Shown here in pieces: positions 41,918 through 50,405 of a stretch of DNA of 64,000 bases. Numbering within the stretch: position 1 is the first letter of the stretch; each line of letters begins with the position of its first letter. This stretch comes from an uncultured Rhodospirillaceae bacterium (GTDB lineage: Bacteria; Pseudomonadota; Alphaproteobacteria; Rhodospirillales; Casp-alpha2): positions 124,001-188,000 of the forward strand of contig CAJWCU010000005.1 of assembly GCA_913030825.1 (NCBI GenBank). Reading direction: 5' to 3'. A program made the position numbers and the translations under genes. The notes below the pieces were generated by a model, which was not told the origin of the DNA, searched no databases, and saw only the letters and a program-made list of their open reading frames with translations.

Positions 41918-43035
41918 TCGGCGGCCTCCCGGCGGCGGGCCTCGGCCTCTTCGCGCAGGGCGCGGACCAGGACCAGTTCGCTTTGGAAATCCACGTAATG
42001 GGGCAACTTCAGATGTTGGACGAAGCCCTGGGCCTCGACGTTGTCGGAATGATAGAGCACGAATTCCTCGTCCTGAGCCGGGGCGACGATATCCTCGCCC
42101 AATTCGCGGGCGCGCAGGCTCCGGTCGACCAGGGCCATGGACATGGACTTACGCTCGGACCGGCCGAAGACCAGGCCGTAGCCCCGCGTGAATTGCGGCG
42201 GTTCGGTCGCCGATCCGGCGAACTGGTTGATCATCTGGCATTCGGTGACGGTGATGTCGCCGATCTCGATGGCAAAGCCCAGTTCCTCGGGCACGATCTC
42301 CACGGCGACCTCGCCCATGCGGATTTCCCCGGCGAAGGGATGCGTCCGGCCATAGCCGCGCTGGGTCGAATATCCCAATGCCAACAGAAAGCCTTCATCG
42401 GCACGGGCCAGATTCTGCAGGCGCAAATCCCGCCCCGCCGGAAAGCCGAGAGGTTCGCGGGTCAGGTCGGCGGCCGGGGTATCGGTGGCTGTCGCGGCTT
42501 CCGACCCGGTTTCCCGTTCGACCAGGCCCTCGCGGCCCAGCAGGTCCGTCACCCGAGGCATCGGCCCGGCCATCGCCGCCCCGTCGCCCTCGGCCGTATT
42601 CTGCGCGCTCTCTTTCCCCTCCGTCCTGTCTTCGGCCAAAGCGAAATCAAGCAATCGATGCGTATAGTCGAAGGTCGGTCCGAGCACCTGACCGCCCGGC
42701 AAATCCTTGAAGGTCGCCGAGATCCGGCGGCGGATCGTCATCGCGGCCGTATCGACGGGCGTGCTGACGGCGAAACGCGGCAGAGTCGTGCGGTAAGCCC
42801 GCAGCAGAAACACCGCCTCGACCAGATCGCCCATGGCCTGCTTGATCGCCAATGCGCCCAGGTCGGGATCGTAAAGCGAGCCCTCGCCCATCACCCGATC
42901 GACGGCCAGACCCATCTGGCTCTTGATCTGGGCCAGGGATAACTCCGGCACGTCGGTGTCGCCGCGCCTCTCCTCGGCCAGCAACGCATGGGCGTTGTCG
43001 ATGGCCTTTTCCCCGCCCTTGACCGCAACGTACAT
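41914..43035 (-). CDS. phnI: C-P lyase core subunit PhnI
   Basis: MYVAVKGGEKAIDNAHALLAEERRGD... ARADEGFLLALGYSTQRGYGRTHPFAGEIRMGEV. Confidence 0.96.
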   Translation of the reverse strand: MYVAVKGGEKAIDNAHALLAEERRGDTDVPELSLAQIKSQMGLAVDRVMGEGSLYDPDLGALAIKQAMGDLVEAVFLLRAYRTTLPRFAVSTPVDTAAMTIRRRISATFKDLPGGQVLGPTFDYTHRLLDFALAEDRTEGKESAQNTAEGDGAAMAGPMPRVTDLLGREGLVERETGSEAATATDTPAADLTREPLGFPAGRDLRLQNLARADEGFLLALGYSTQRGYGRTHPFAGEIRMGEVAVEIVPEELGFAIEIGDITVTECQMINQFAGSATEPPQFTRGYGLVFGRSERKSMSMALVDRSLRARELGEDIVAPAQDEEFVLYHSDNVEAQGFVQHLKLPHYVDFQSELVLVRALREEAEARRREAAE

Positions 43036-43036
43036 C

Positions 43037-43672
43037 CTAAAGGGCCTCCACCTTGGTCGTGCGCGGCAAAGCCGCCACCCGCGCCCCGGCACAAAGGATC
43101 AGATCGACGCCCCGGGGAAAGCGCTGGAAGTTCACGGCCAATTCCTCGGCCATTCCGGCACGCAGACCTTCGACCGCCAAATCGGCGTTTCCGTCGATTC
43201 CGGGACCGGATAACCGCCAGACGCCCTCGCCTGCCCGGCTTTCGAGGCCCGCGACCTGAACGATCAGCGTCGCCGACCGTTCCGGCAGTTCATCGGTGCC
43301 GGGCGAAAACGAATCGAGCCTGGGGATCATGGCGCCGTCCGCGATGACCGCGAAATCGGCTTCGTCCGGTGCATCGGCCAGCGGCGCCCCGGTATGGAAC
43401 CGCAGGTAGGCCTCCGCCCCATCGCCGCCGCCGTCGATCCAGAGACGCGTGTCGAGGTCGAGCAATGCCAGGCAGACCGCCGCCGCCGCGGGCTCCAACG
43501 GATGCGGCGGCGCGAAGTCCGGACCCAACGCCATGGTCAAATCCTGGATTTCTCCGGGATGGGACATGGCGCGTAGGACCGCACGAAAAACTGTCTGGGC
43601 ATCGTGGACCGGATCTTTAAGCCCGGGGGCCAGATCGGCACCGGGTGCTGTGGCGTATCGTGCTGTCGTCAT
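43037..43672 (-). CDS. phnH: C-P lyase core subunit PhnH
   Basis: DPVHDAQTVFRAVLRAMSHPGEIQDL; FPRGVDLILCAGARVAALPRTTKV. Confidence 0.94.
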   Translation of the reverse strand: MTTARYATAPGADLAPGLKDPVHDAQTVFRAVLRAMSHPGEIQDLTMALGPDFAPPHPLEPAAAAVCLALLDLDTRLWIDGGGDGAEAYLRFHTGAPLADAPDEADFAVIADGAMIPRLDSFSPGTDELPERSATLIVQVAGLESRAGEGVWRLSGPGIDGNADLAVEGLRAGMAEELAVNFQRFPRGVDLILCAGARVAALPRTTKVEAL

Positions 43673-44178
43673 TCCGGCCCCACCCCCTGTTCGCGGACCA
43701 TGGTGAAGAATTCCACCTTGGTCGCCGCCGTCTTGGCCGCCTTGGCCGCCTTGGCCATGCCCAAGGCCGTCTTGACGGGGAGGACCACGCGGTCGGTCAC
43801 GAGGGCCGCCCATCGGTCGGTCTGCAGCAGCCCGTCGAAGACCGCCGCCAATTCCGCGTGCCGGGCCGCCCGGCCGGCGACATACCCATGGCCGATCGTC
43901 CCGTCGGCCAGACGAACCGCGCATCGCGTGACCGTCATTTCACCCAGGTTGAAGGCGTTGCCGTCACCGCCCGCACGCCCCTGCACCATGACCAGGCCCT
44001 GCTCCGGGCCACGAAGGAGTTCATAGGTACCGGCACCGATCTCAGGCAGGTCCGAGGCAAGCGCCTGCCACGCGGCCTCCAACTCCCGTTCCGGCGCCCG
44101 GGCCAGCAACCCCATCCATTCGGCGCGGTCCTTGGGCGCGCCGTCGGTAGGCTGATCCTGGTGCGAGGTCTCGGGCAT
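43669..44178 (-). CDS. phnG: C-P lyase core subunit PhnG
   Basis: EWMGLLARAPERELEAAWQAL ... GLVMVQGRAGGDGNAFNLGEMTVTRCAVRLADGTIGHGYVAGR. Confidence 0.94.
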   Translation of the reverse strand: MPETSHQDQPTDGAPKDRAEWMGLLARAPERELEAAWQALASDLPEIGAGTYELLRGPEQGLVMVQGRAGGDGNAFNLGEMTVTRCAVRLADGTIGHGYVAGRAARHAELAAVFDGLLQTDRWAALVTDRVVLPVKTALGMAKAAKAAKTAATKVEFFTMVREQGVGPE

Positions 44179-44294
44179 ATGTTCGTTCGCGCTCCGGCTT
44201 CGATATCGGCATTCGATCGCATTGCGTGCCGCCCGGCCCCGGACGATTGCCCAACGCGCCGTTCGGCACGGTGATATCCGGGGCGACGACACCT

Positions 44295-44325
44295 TAGACA
44301 AACTGAAAATTTGTCTAGACGTCTA
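44295..44325. promoter_or_regulatory. PhnF-like operator: TAGACAAA-N7-TTTGTCTA overlapping palindrome TAGACGTCTA
   Basis: Read directly: ttagacaaactgaaaatttgtctagacgtctac in the phnG/phnF divergent intergenic region. Confidence 0.65.
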
Positions 44326-44378
44326 CTTCTTTGATGGTAATATGCTCAAGAACCCGATGCGAAGTAAATCGGCAAGTC

Positions 44379-44396
44379 GTGACATTTGAATGACAC
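44379..44396 (-). promoter_or_regulatory. PHO box upstream of phnG
   Basis: Minus strand GTGTCAT-TCAA-ATGTCAC, close to PhoB consensus CTGTCAT-AWAT-CTGTCAC (GTCA repeats 11 bp apart). Confidence 0.75.
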
Positions 44397-44522
44397 GCCC
44401 CGCCGACAATTTGCCATGGGGCGCCCGGCGGAAATTTCGGGATTCGACTGTCACGACAGACAGCACGCCACGGCTGCGCCCGGCCGGGCATCCACGAACA
44501 GGAAAACGGACAGAGGCCGAGA

Positions 44523-45260
44523 ATGGATCCAACCATGGTCAGACGGGGATCGGGCGTTTCGCTTTGGCGCCAGATCGAGGAACAGATTTCCGACGATATC
44601 GCGAGCGGCATGATCGCGCCGGGCTCGCGCCTCCCGACGGAACACGACCTCGCCGAACGGTTCAACGTCAACCGCCATACGGTACGCCGTGCCATGAAGG
44701 CGTTGGAACAAGAAGGCCTGATCCGCATCGAACAAGGACGCGGCACCTTCGTTCATGAACACGTCATCGATTATCCGGTCCGCCGCCGCACCCGGTTCAC
44801 GGAAAACATCATGGCCCAGCGCCGCCAGCCCGGCGGCTGGGTATTGTTGAGCGAACGGGTCAAGGCATCGCCCGATGTGGCCGAGGCATTGGAATTGGAC
44901 GAAGGTGCGCTGGTCTCCCTGATCCGCACGATCGGCGAAGCGGACGGCCGGCCGATCAGCGTCGCCGACCATTTTTTCTGCGCCGAACGCTTTCCCGGCA
45001 TGATCGAGGCATTCGAGGAATCCCGCTCGATCTCCAAGGTCCTGGCCCAGTTCGGGGTCGCTGATTTCTTCCGCAAGATCACCCGCGTCACCACCCGCAT
45101 GCCCGACGCCGACGAATCCCAATTGCTCAGCCAGCCACCGAACCGCCCGGTCCTGGTCGCCGAGAGCATCAACGTCGATACGGACGGCAGGCCCATCGAA
45201 TACGGGCTGACCCGGTTCGCCGGCGACCGTGTGCAATTGCTGTTCGAACCGTCGTCCTGA
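44523..45260 (+). CDS. phnF: Phosphonate metabolism GntR/HutC-family regulator PhnF
   Basis: SLWRQIEEQISDDIASGMIAPGSRLPTEHDLAERFNVNRHTVRRAMKALEQEGLIRIEQGRGTFV plus UTRA domain; start may be the later ATG giving MVRRG. Confidence 0.93.
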   Translation: MDPTMVRRGSGVSLWRQIEEQISDDIASGMIAPGSRLPTEHDLAERFNVNRHTVRRAMKALEQEGLIRIEQGRGTFVHEHVIDYPVRRRTRFTENIMAQRRQPGGWVLLSERVKASPDVAEALELDEGALVSLIRTIGEADGRPISVADHFFCAERFPGMIEAFEESRSISKVLAQFGVADFFRKITRVTTRMPDADESQLLSQPPNRPVLVAESINVDTDGRPIEYGLTRFAGDRVQLLFEPSS

Positions 45261-45289
45261 TCGCGGCACCCAATCGCCAAAACGACCCG

Positions 45290-45318
45290 CTGTCACTCAT
45301 CCGTCATTGATCGGTCAT
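45290..45318 (+). promoter_or_regulatory. PHO box (three-repeat) upstream of phnM
   Basis: CTGTCAC-TCAT-CCGTCAT-TGAT-CGGTCAT, GTCA every 11 bp. Confidence 0.7.
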
Positions 45319-45446
45319 AGACTGGACACCGCGCCATCCTAAGAGGCATGGACGGGCCGACGTCAAAGATTGCCGGCGCCCGATACGGAAACACACAGCA
45401 TTCAAGAGCGCGCGGGAACATGAACATCATGATAAACAGTGGGGCC

Positions 45447-46589
45447 ATGGCCTCGGAACTCATCCTCACCAACGCAACGGTCGTGACCCGCACGCAGACC
45501 TTCACCGGAACGCTGCGCATCGCCGACGGGGTGATCCGTGACGTCGACGAAGGGCCGAGCGGCCTGCCCCAGGCCGTCGATTGCGAGGGCGATTTCATTA
45601 TTCCCGGCCTGGTCGACATCCATACCGACAACCTGGAAAAACACCTGGAACCGCGCCCCGGCGTCACCTGGCCCGGCCTTGCCGCGTTCCAGGTTCACGA
45701 CCGCATGTTGGCGACCTCCGGGATCACCACGGTATTCGATTCCCTGGTCGTGGGCGACCTGCACCTCGGCAAGCCGGGGCGCAAGGACGCCCTGGCCCTG
45801 GCCGAGGAAGCCCTCGCCGCCGCCGACGTGGACGAAGACCTGTTCAAGGCCGATCACCGGCTGCACATCCGCGCCGAGATCGCATCGGACACAGTGATGA
45901 ACGAACTGGCGGAAATCATCGATCATCCACTGGTCGCCCTGATCTCGGTCATGGACCACACGCCCGGCCAACGGCAATGGCGCGACCTGGATAAATGGAA
46001 GCGCATGTACAGCCGCATCTATACCGCCGAGGAATTGGACAGCCAGATCGACGGCCTGCTGGAACGTCAAAAGAACCACAGTGCCCCCAACCGCGAAGCC
46101 GTCATCGCCGAAGCGCGCGCGCGCGGCATTCCGCTGGCCAGTCACGACGACACCACGGCCGACCATGTGAACGAGGGCCACGCCGCCGGAATCCTGATCT
46201 CCGAATTTCCGACGACCATGGAAGCCGCCCGTGCCGCCCATGGCCACGGCATGAAAACCATCATGGGCAGCCCCAACGTGGTCAAAGGCGGCTCACACTC
46301 CGGCAACGTCGGAGCGGCGGCAATGGCGGAAGCCGGATTGCTCGACGGCTTGGCGTCGGATTACGTGCCGATTTCCATGGTCCATTCGGCCTTTATCCTG
46401 GCCGACGGCCACGGCCTGCCCCTGCACGATGCGGTCGCCATGGTCACGGCGGGGCCGGCAGAGATGGCCGGCCTGGATGACCGCGGCCAAATTGCCGCCG
46501 GCAAACGCGCCGATCTTGTTCGGGTCAAAACGTTCCACCACGTCCCGACGATCATGGGCGTGTGGCGCGGCGGCCGACAGGTCGCCTGA
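45447..46589 (+). CDS. phnM: Alpha-D-ribose 1-methylphosphonate 5-triphosphate diphosphatase PhnM
   Basis: IIPGLVDIHTDNLEKHLEPRPGVTWP, ISVMDHTPGQRQWRD, SHDDTTADHVNEG, KTIMGSPNVVKGGSHSGNV. Confidence 0.96.
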   Translation: MASELILTNATVVTRTQTFTGTLRIADGVIRDVDEGPSGLPQAVDCEGDFIIPGLVDIHTDNLEKHLEPRPGVTWPGLAAFQVHDRMLATSGITTVFDSLVVGDLHLGKPGRKDALALAEEALAAADVDEDLFKADHRLHIRAEIASDTVMNELAEIIDHPLVALISVMDHTPGQRQWRDLDKWKRMYSRIYTAEELDSQIDGLLERQKNHSAPNREAVIAEARARGIPLASHDDTTADHVNEGHAAGILISEFPTTMEAARAAHGHGMKTIMGSPNVVKGGSHSGNVGAAAMAEAGLLDGLASDYVPISMVHSAFILADGHGLPLHDAVAMVTAGPAEMAGLDDRGQIAAGKRADLVRVKTFHHVPTIMGVWRGGRQVA

Positions 46590-46677
46590 TCAACACGAAA
46601 AATCGTTTTGGGTCCGGTCCCGCCGACGCCTATCTCGCTTTCGGCGGCGCGGCGGCGGGTCGGAGGACGCGCGGGAT

Positions 46678-47028
46678 TTAAAGCAGGCCCGCCAAATGAT
46701 CGACCCGGCGGCGCAAGTTTTCGAGCACCTCGCCGACTTCGGCCGTCGCCCGGGCAGTCTGCGCCGACAGGTTCTTGACCTCACCCGCGACGACTGCGAA
46801 ACCCTTGCCCGCGTCACCGGCGCGTGCCGCTTCGATGGTCGCGTTCAAGGCCAGCAAATTCGTCTGCTTGGCGATGGCGTCGATCTGTTCGGCGACCTTG
46901 CCGACTTGGGAAATTTCATCCTGCAGATTGCCGATTTCCTCGCGGATTTCCGCGTTGCGGTCGCCGCCCGCGACCGCCATCTCGGCGGCGGTGGCAATCT
47001 CGGTACCGGTTGCTGCGTCTTGCGACAT
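46678..47028 (-). CDS. Solo methyl-accepting chemotaxis signalling-hairpin protein (116 aa)
   Basis: [58 protein letters not shown] is the MCP hairpin tip; no TM or sensor domain. Confidence 0.88.
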   Translation of the reverse strand: MSQDAATGTEIATAAEMAVAGGDRNAEIREEIGNLQDEISQVGKVAEQIDAIAKQTNLLALNATIEAARAGDAGKGFAVVAGEVKNLSAQTARATAEVGEVLENLRRRVDHLAGLL

Positions 47029-47202
47029 CGTTCTTGTTTCCTTGCTTGATTATCCGCGCGGTCCAGGAGCCGCGCGCCTCCTCCCCATCAGGATAGGCGC
47101 AAAACCGTACCCCATTCCCAGAAGTCGGCCAAGCGAGGATTAACGGGGCGGCAACCCGGTATAGGCCGCCGACCGATGCCAAAAAACGGCGCCACCCACT
47201 GA

Positions 47203-48027
47203 TCAGGTGAAGCGTTCGCGCAGAACCTGCGAGATCATGTCGAGGACCGTGACCGTGCCGATGATGATGATCATCACCGCCGCCGTTTCGGCGTAATAGA
47301 AACCGCGGATGAATTCCCACAGCACCATGCCAATGCCGCCCGCGCCGACGATGCCGATCACGGTGGCCGAGCGCAGATTGCTCTCGAAACGATACAGGGA
47401 AAAGGAAATCCAGAGCGGCAGGACCTGAGGAATCACACCGTAGATGACTTCGTGAATGCCGTCGGCGCCGGTCGCGCGGATGCCTTCGACCGGGTTGGGG
47501 TCGATGGCCTCGACGGCTTCGGAAAACAATTTAGCCAGCACCCCGGTCGTATGGATCCAGAGCGCCAGAACCCCGGCGAAGGGGCCCAAGCCGACGGCCA
47601 CGACGAACAGCATGGCGAAAACGAATTCGTTGATCGCGCGGGCCGCGTCCATCAGCCGGCGCATGGGCTGATAGACCCACCAAGGTACGATGTTCTTTGA
47701 CGACAGAATGCCGCAAGGGATCGAGCAGACGACCGCCAGGACCGTGCCCCAGATCGCCACCTGAATGGTGACAAGCATCTCCTGCAGCATGGTCGGCCAT
47801 TCGTGGAAATTCGGCGGGAAGAAGCCCGATGCGAATTCCGCCATGTTCGCGGAATCCTGCACCAGGGCGAGCGGGTTCATTTCCGACCCTTCCCAGGCCC
47901 AAGCCAGCACCGCCAAGGCGACGGCCCATCCGGCCAGGTTGACGAGGGAACGCTTAAGGTCCCGTTCAGGGAGCTGTAGCTGCGGCATGGCCTGGGCGGC
48001 GGAACCCGTATTATCGATCACGGTCAT
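47203..48027 (-). CDS. phnE: Phosphonate ABC transporter permease PhnE
   Basis: [91 protein letters not shown]. Confidence 0.95.
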   Translation of the reverse strand: MTVIDNTGSAAQAMPQLQLPERDLKRSLVNLAGWAVALAVLAWAWEGSEMNPLALVQDSANMAEFASGFFPPNFHEWPTMLQEMLVTIQVAIWGTVLAVVCSIPCGILSSKNIVPWWVYQPMRRLMDAARAINEFVFAMLFVVAVGLGPFAGVLALWIHTTGVLAKLFSEAVEAIDPNPVEGIRATGADGIHEVIYGVIPQVLPLWISFSLYRFESNLRSATVIGIVGAGGIGMVLWEFIRGFYYAETAAVMIIIIGTVTVLDMISQVLRERFT

Positions 48028-48117
48028 GGGGCCTCTCGTCGAATGGGCTTGAATTTCAATCTGAAAAAGGGGGGGCGCCGCGCCCGGGGCGGGGCGCGGC
48101 GCCTCGGGTTCGCTGAC

Positions 48118-49125
48118 CTAGTTGATGGCCAGCTGGTTGTCGCTGAGGACCTTGAGGACCTCGAGCTTGCGCTCGATATCAGCGATCTTCTTGGCTTTCT
48201 CGTCTTTGTCCAGGCGATCGTCGTTGACCAGCTTGGTCTTATCCTTGAACAGCTGCAGCTGACGGATCGGATAAAGCTGGGCGTTCGAGGATTCCTCGAA
48301 CGGCGCCCAACCGGAGCTGACGCCGGCCAGGATCTTCTTTTCCTTCTCAGCGTTCGGGCCCAGGCGGCCATAGGACAGGAAGAAGCCCTTGAGGACGCTC
48401 TTGGTGCCCTTGTCCAGATCGGCCCGCCAGACGATGGGATCGTTCGGGATCAGCGGCGACTTCCAGATCGCCTTCAGCTTGGCGCCGGCTTCCGGATGGT
48501 TCTTCTGCAGACGCGACAGGGATTCCGTGTTGTTGGTCGCGAAATCGACCTGGCCGTTGGCGACGGACAGCGCGTTGGTTTCGTGGTTGGCGTTGCGCAC
48601 GGACTTGTAGCACTTCTTCGGGTCCACATCGTTCTTGGCGAAGACGTAGAAGCTGGGAACCAGGAAGCCCGAGGTCGAGTTCGGATCGCCGTTGCCGAAG
48701 GTCAGGGACTGGTCGCACTTGAGAACGTCTTCCAGCTTGTTCAGCTTGTCGTTCGAGGCGTTGACCAGCAGCAGCGACCAGTAACCGGGGTTGCCGGTGA
48801 CGTCGACGGTCTGCACGAAGACTTCGCCGCCGGCGCGATCGACGGCTTCCATGGCCGACTTGTTGCCGAACCAGGCGACGTCGACTTTTTTGAAGCGCAT
48901 GGCTTCGATGACACCGGCATAGTCGGAGGCGAAGAACGCCTTCACCTTGACGCCGAGGGCTTTGCTCATGTCTTCGAGGAAAGGCGTGAAGCTTTTCTTC
49001 AGGCCCTGGGACGATTCCGTGGAGATGATGCCGAAGGTCAGCGGGTTCGGCATTTCTGCCTTTGCCGTCTGAACCGTGGCGAAGGCCGCCAGCGCGATGC
49101 CGGCGATCATGGCCTTTTTGAACAT
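48118..49125 (-). CDS. phnD: Phosphonate ABC transporter substrate-binding protein PhnD
   Basis: Signal peptide; LTFGIISTESSQGLKKSFTPFLEDMSKALGVKVKAFFASDYAGVIEAMRFKKVDVAWFG. Confidence 0.95.
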   Translation of the reverse strand: MFKKAMIAGIALAAFATVQTAKAEMPNPLTFGIISTESSQGLKKSFTPFLEDMSKALGVKVKAFFASDYAGVIEAMRFKKVDVAWFGNKSAMEAVDRAGGEVFVQTVDVTGNPGYWSLLLVNASNDKLNKLEDVLKCDQSLTFGNGDPNSTSGFLVPSFYVFAKNDVDPKKCYKSVRNANHETNALSVANGQVDFATNNTESLSRLQKNHPEAGAKLKAIWKSPLIPNDPIVWRADLDKGTKSVLKGFFLSYGRLGPNAEKEKKILAGVSSGWAPFEESSNAQLYPIRQLQLFKDKTKLVNDDRLDKDEKAKKIADIERKLEVLKVLSDNQLAIN

Positions 49126-49201
49126 TTTGACTTCCTCCTGAGTTGTCGAGTTCGGTGGGACAGTGGTGGGGCAAACAGTGGGCGCGCAGCGGCTCTGCCG
49201 G

Positions 49202-50068
49202 TCAGGCAGAGGCCGGGCGCAAATGGGCGGCACTCCGGGCCTTCGGCGCGGGGCCGCCGATCGGGCCGGGCAGGATCAGCTCTTCCCCGGCGGCGCCGTA
49301 GAGTTCACGCAGGAATTCGTGGGTCAGTGCCTCGCTCGGCCCGTCGTAGACGACTTGCCCGTCACGCAGCGCCACGGTACGCGGGCAATAACGGGTCGCG
49401 AAATCGACTTGGTGGAGCGAGACCACCACCGTGATCCCGTCCTCGCGATTGATGCGGGCCAGATTTTCCATGACCCGGCGCGCCGATTCCGGATCGAGGG
49501 AGGCAATCGGTTCGTCCGCCAGAATAACCTCCGCCCCCTGAACCAGGGCACGGGCGATGGCGGCGCGCTGCTGCTGGCCGCCGGACAGGGTCGAAGCCCG
49601 TTGGCTCGCGTACTGGTCGATGCCGACCCGGCGCAGCGCTTCGAGAGCGCGCAATTTTTCGTCGCGGGTAAACAGCCCGAACCAGCCCCGCCAGGCGGGA
49701 ATGCGGCCGAGCACGCCGAGCACGACGTTGGTCATCAACGACAACCGGTCGACCAGATTGAACTGTTGAAAGATCACGCCGACGCGGCCGCGTACCAGGC
49801 GCACGCCGCGGGCCATCCGCCCGCCTTCCTGGACCGGATATCCGAGCACCTCGATCATCCCGTCGCCCGCCTTGTCGGCCAGCATGAGGCCGGAGATATG
49901 GCGCATCAGAGTCGATTTCCCCGAACCGGATGCGCCGATCAGCGCCACCATTTCACCGGACACGATCTCCAGACTGACCTCGTCCAGGGCCCGGGTCGTT
50001 TGAAAGCCCTTGCGAAAGGTCTTCGAAAGATTGTGTACGCGGATAGCAGGTGCGGGGTCGGACGTCAT
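49202..50068 (-). CDS. phnC: Phosphonate ABC transporter ATP-binding protein PhnC (start could be 50074 or 50131)
   Basis: [70 protein letters not shown]. Confidence 0.94.
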   Translation of the reverse strand: MTSDPAPAIRVHNLSKTFRKGFQTTRALDEVSLEIVSGEMVALIGASGSGKSTLMRHISGLMLADKAGDGMIEVLGYPVQEGGRMARGVRLVRGRVGVIFQQFNLVDRLSLMTNVVLGVLGRIPAWRGWFGLFTRDEKLRALEALRRVGIDQYASQRASTLSGGQQQRAAIARALVQGAEVILADEPIASLDPESARRVMENLARINREDGITVVVSLHQVDFATRYCPRTVALRDGQVVYDGPSEALTHEFLRELYGAAGEELILPGPIGGPAPKARSAAHLRPASA

Positions 50069-50254
50069 CGGCATGCCTATCACTGGGGCCACCCGTTGCG
50101 GGCGGTCGGTTATCTGTTTGGCAAACGGCAAACGGGGGCGACGGGCCTTGGTATCGGGCCGTGCCGATCCGGATGCCGGAAAGCGGGTGCGGACATTCGC
50201 ACCGGACGCGCGAGTTATCTAAGGGAGGCGCGGTGACCCAATTCTTGCGGATTT

Positions 50255-50272
50255 GTGACCGTTTGATGACTT
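50255..50272 (-). promoter_or_regulatory. PHO box upstream of phnC
   Basis: Minus strand AAGTCAT-CAAA-CGGTCAC, two GTCA repeats 11 bp apart. Confidence 0.65.
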
Positions 50273-50405
50273 GCCACTCCTGTGCGAATTCCAGGGACTC
50301 AGCGCCCTCGCCGTTTGTCCGAGCCCATGATTCCGTGCAAAAATGTCGATCCTCGAGGCGAAATCGTTTAACGCCTGGGCGAAACAGGGGGGCGGGCAGC
50401 GGATC

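Noticed and set aside
44447-44465. CTGTCAC-GACAGACAGC as another PHO box near phnF
   Set aside because: Only one good GTCA unit; no second repeat at the 11-bp spacing.
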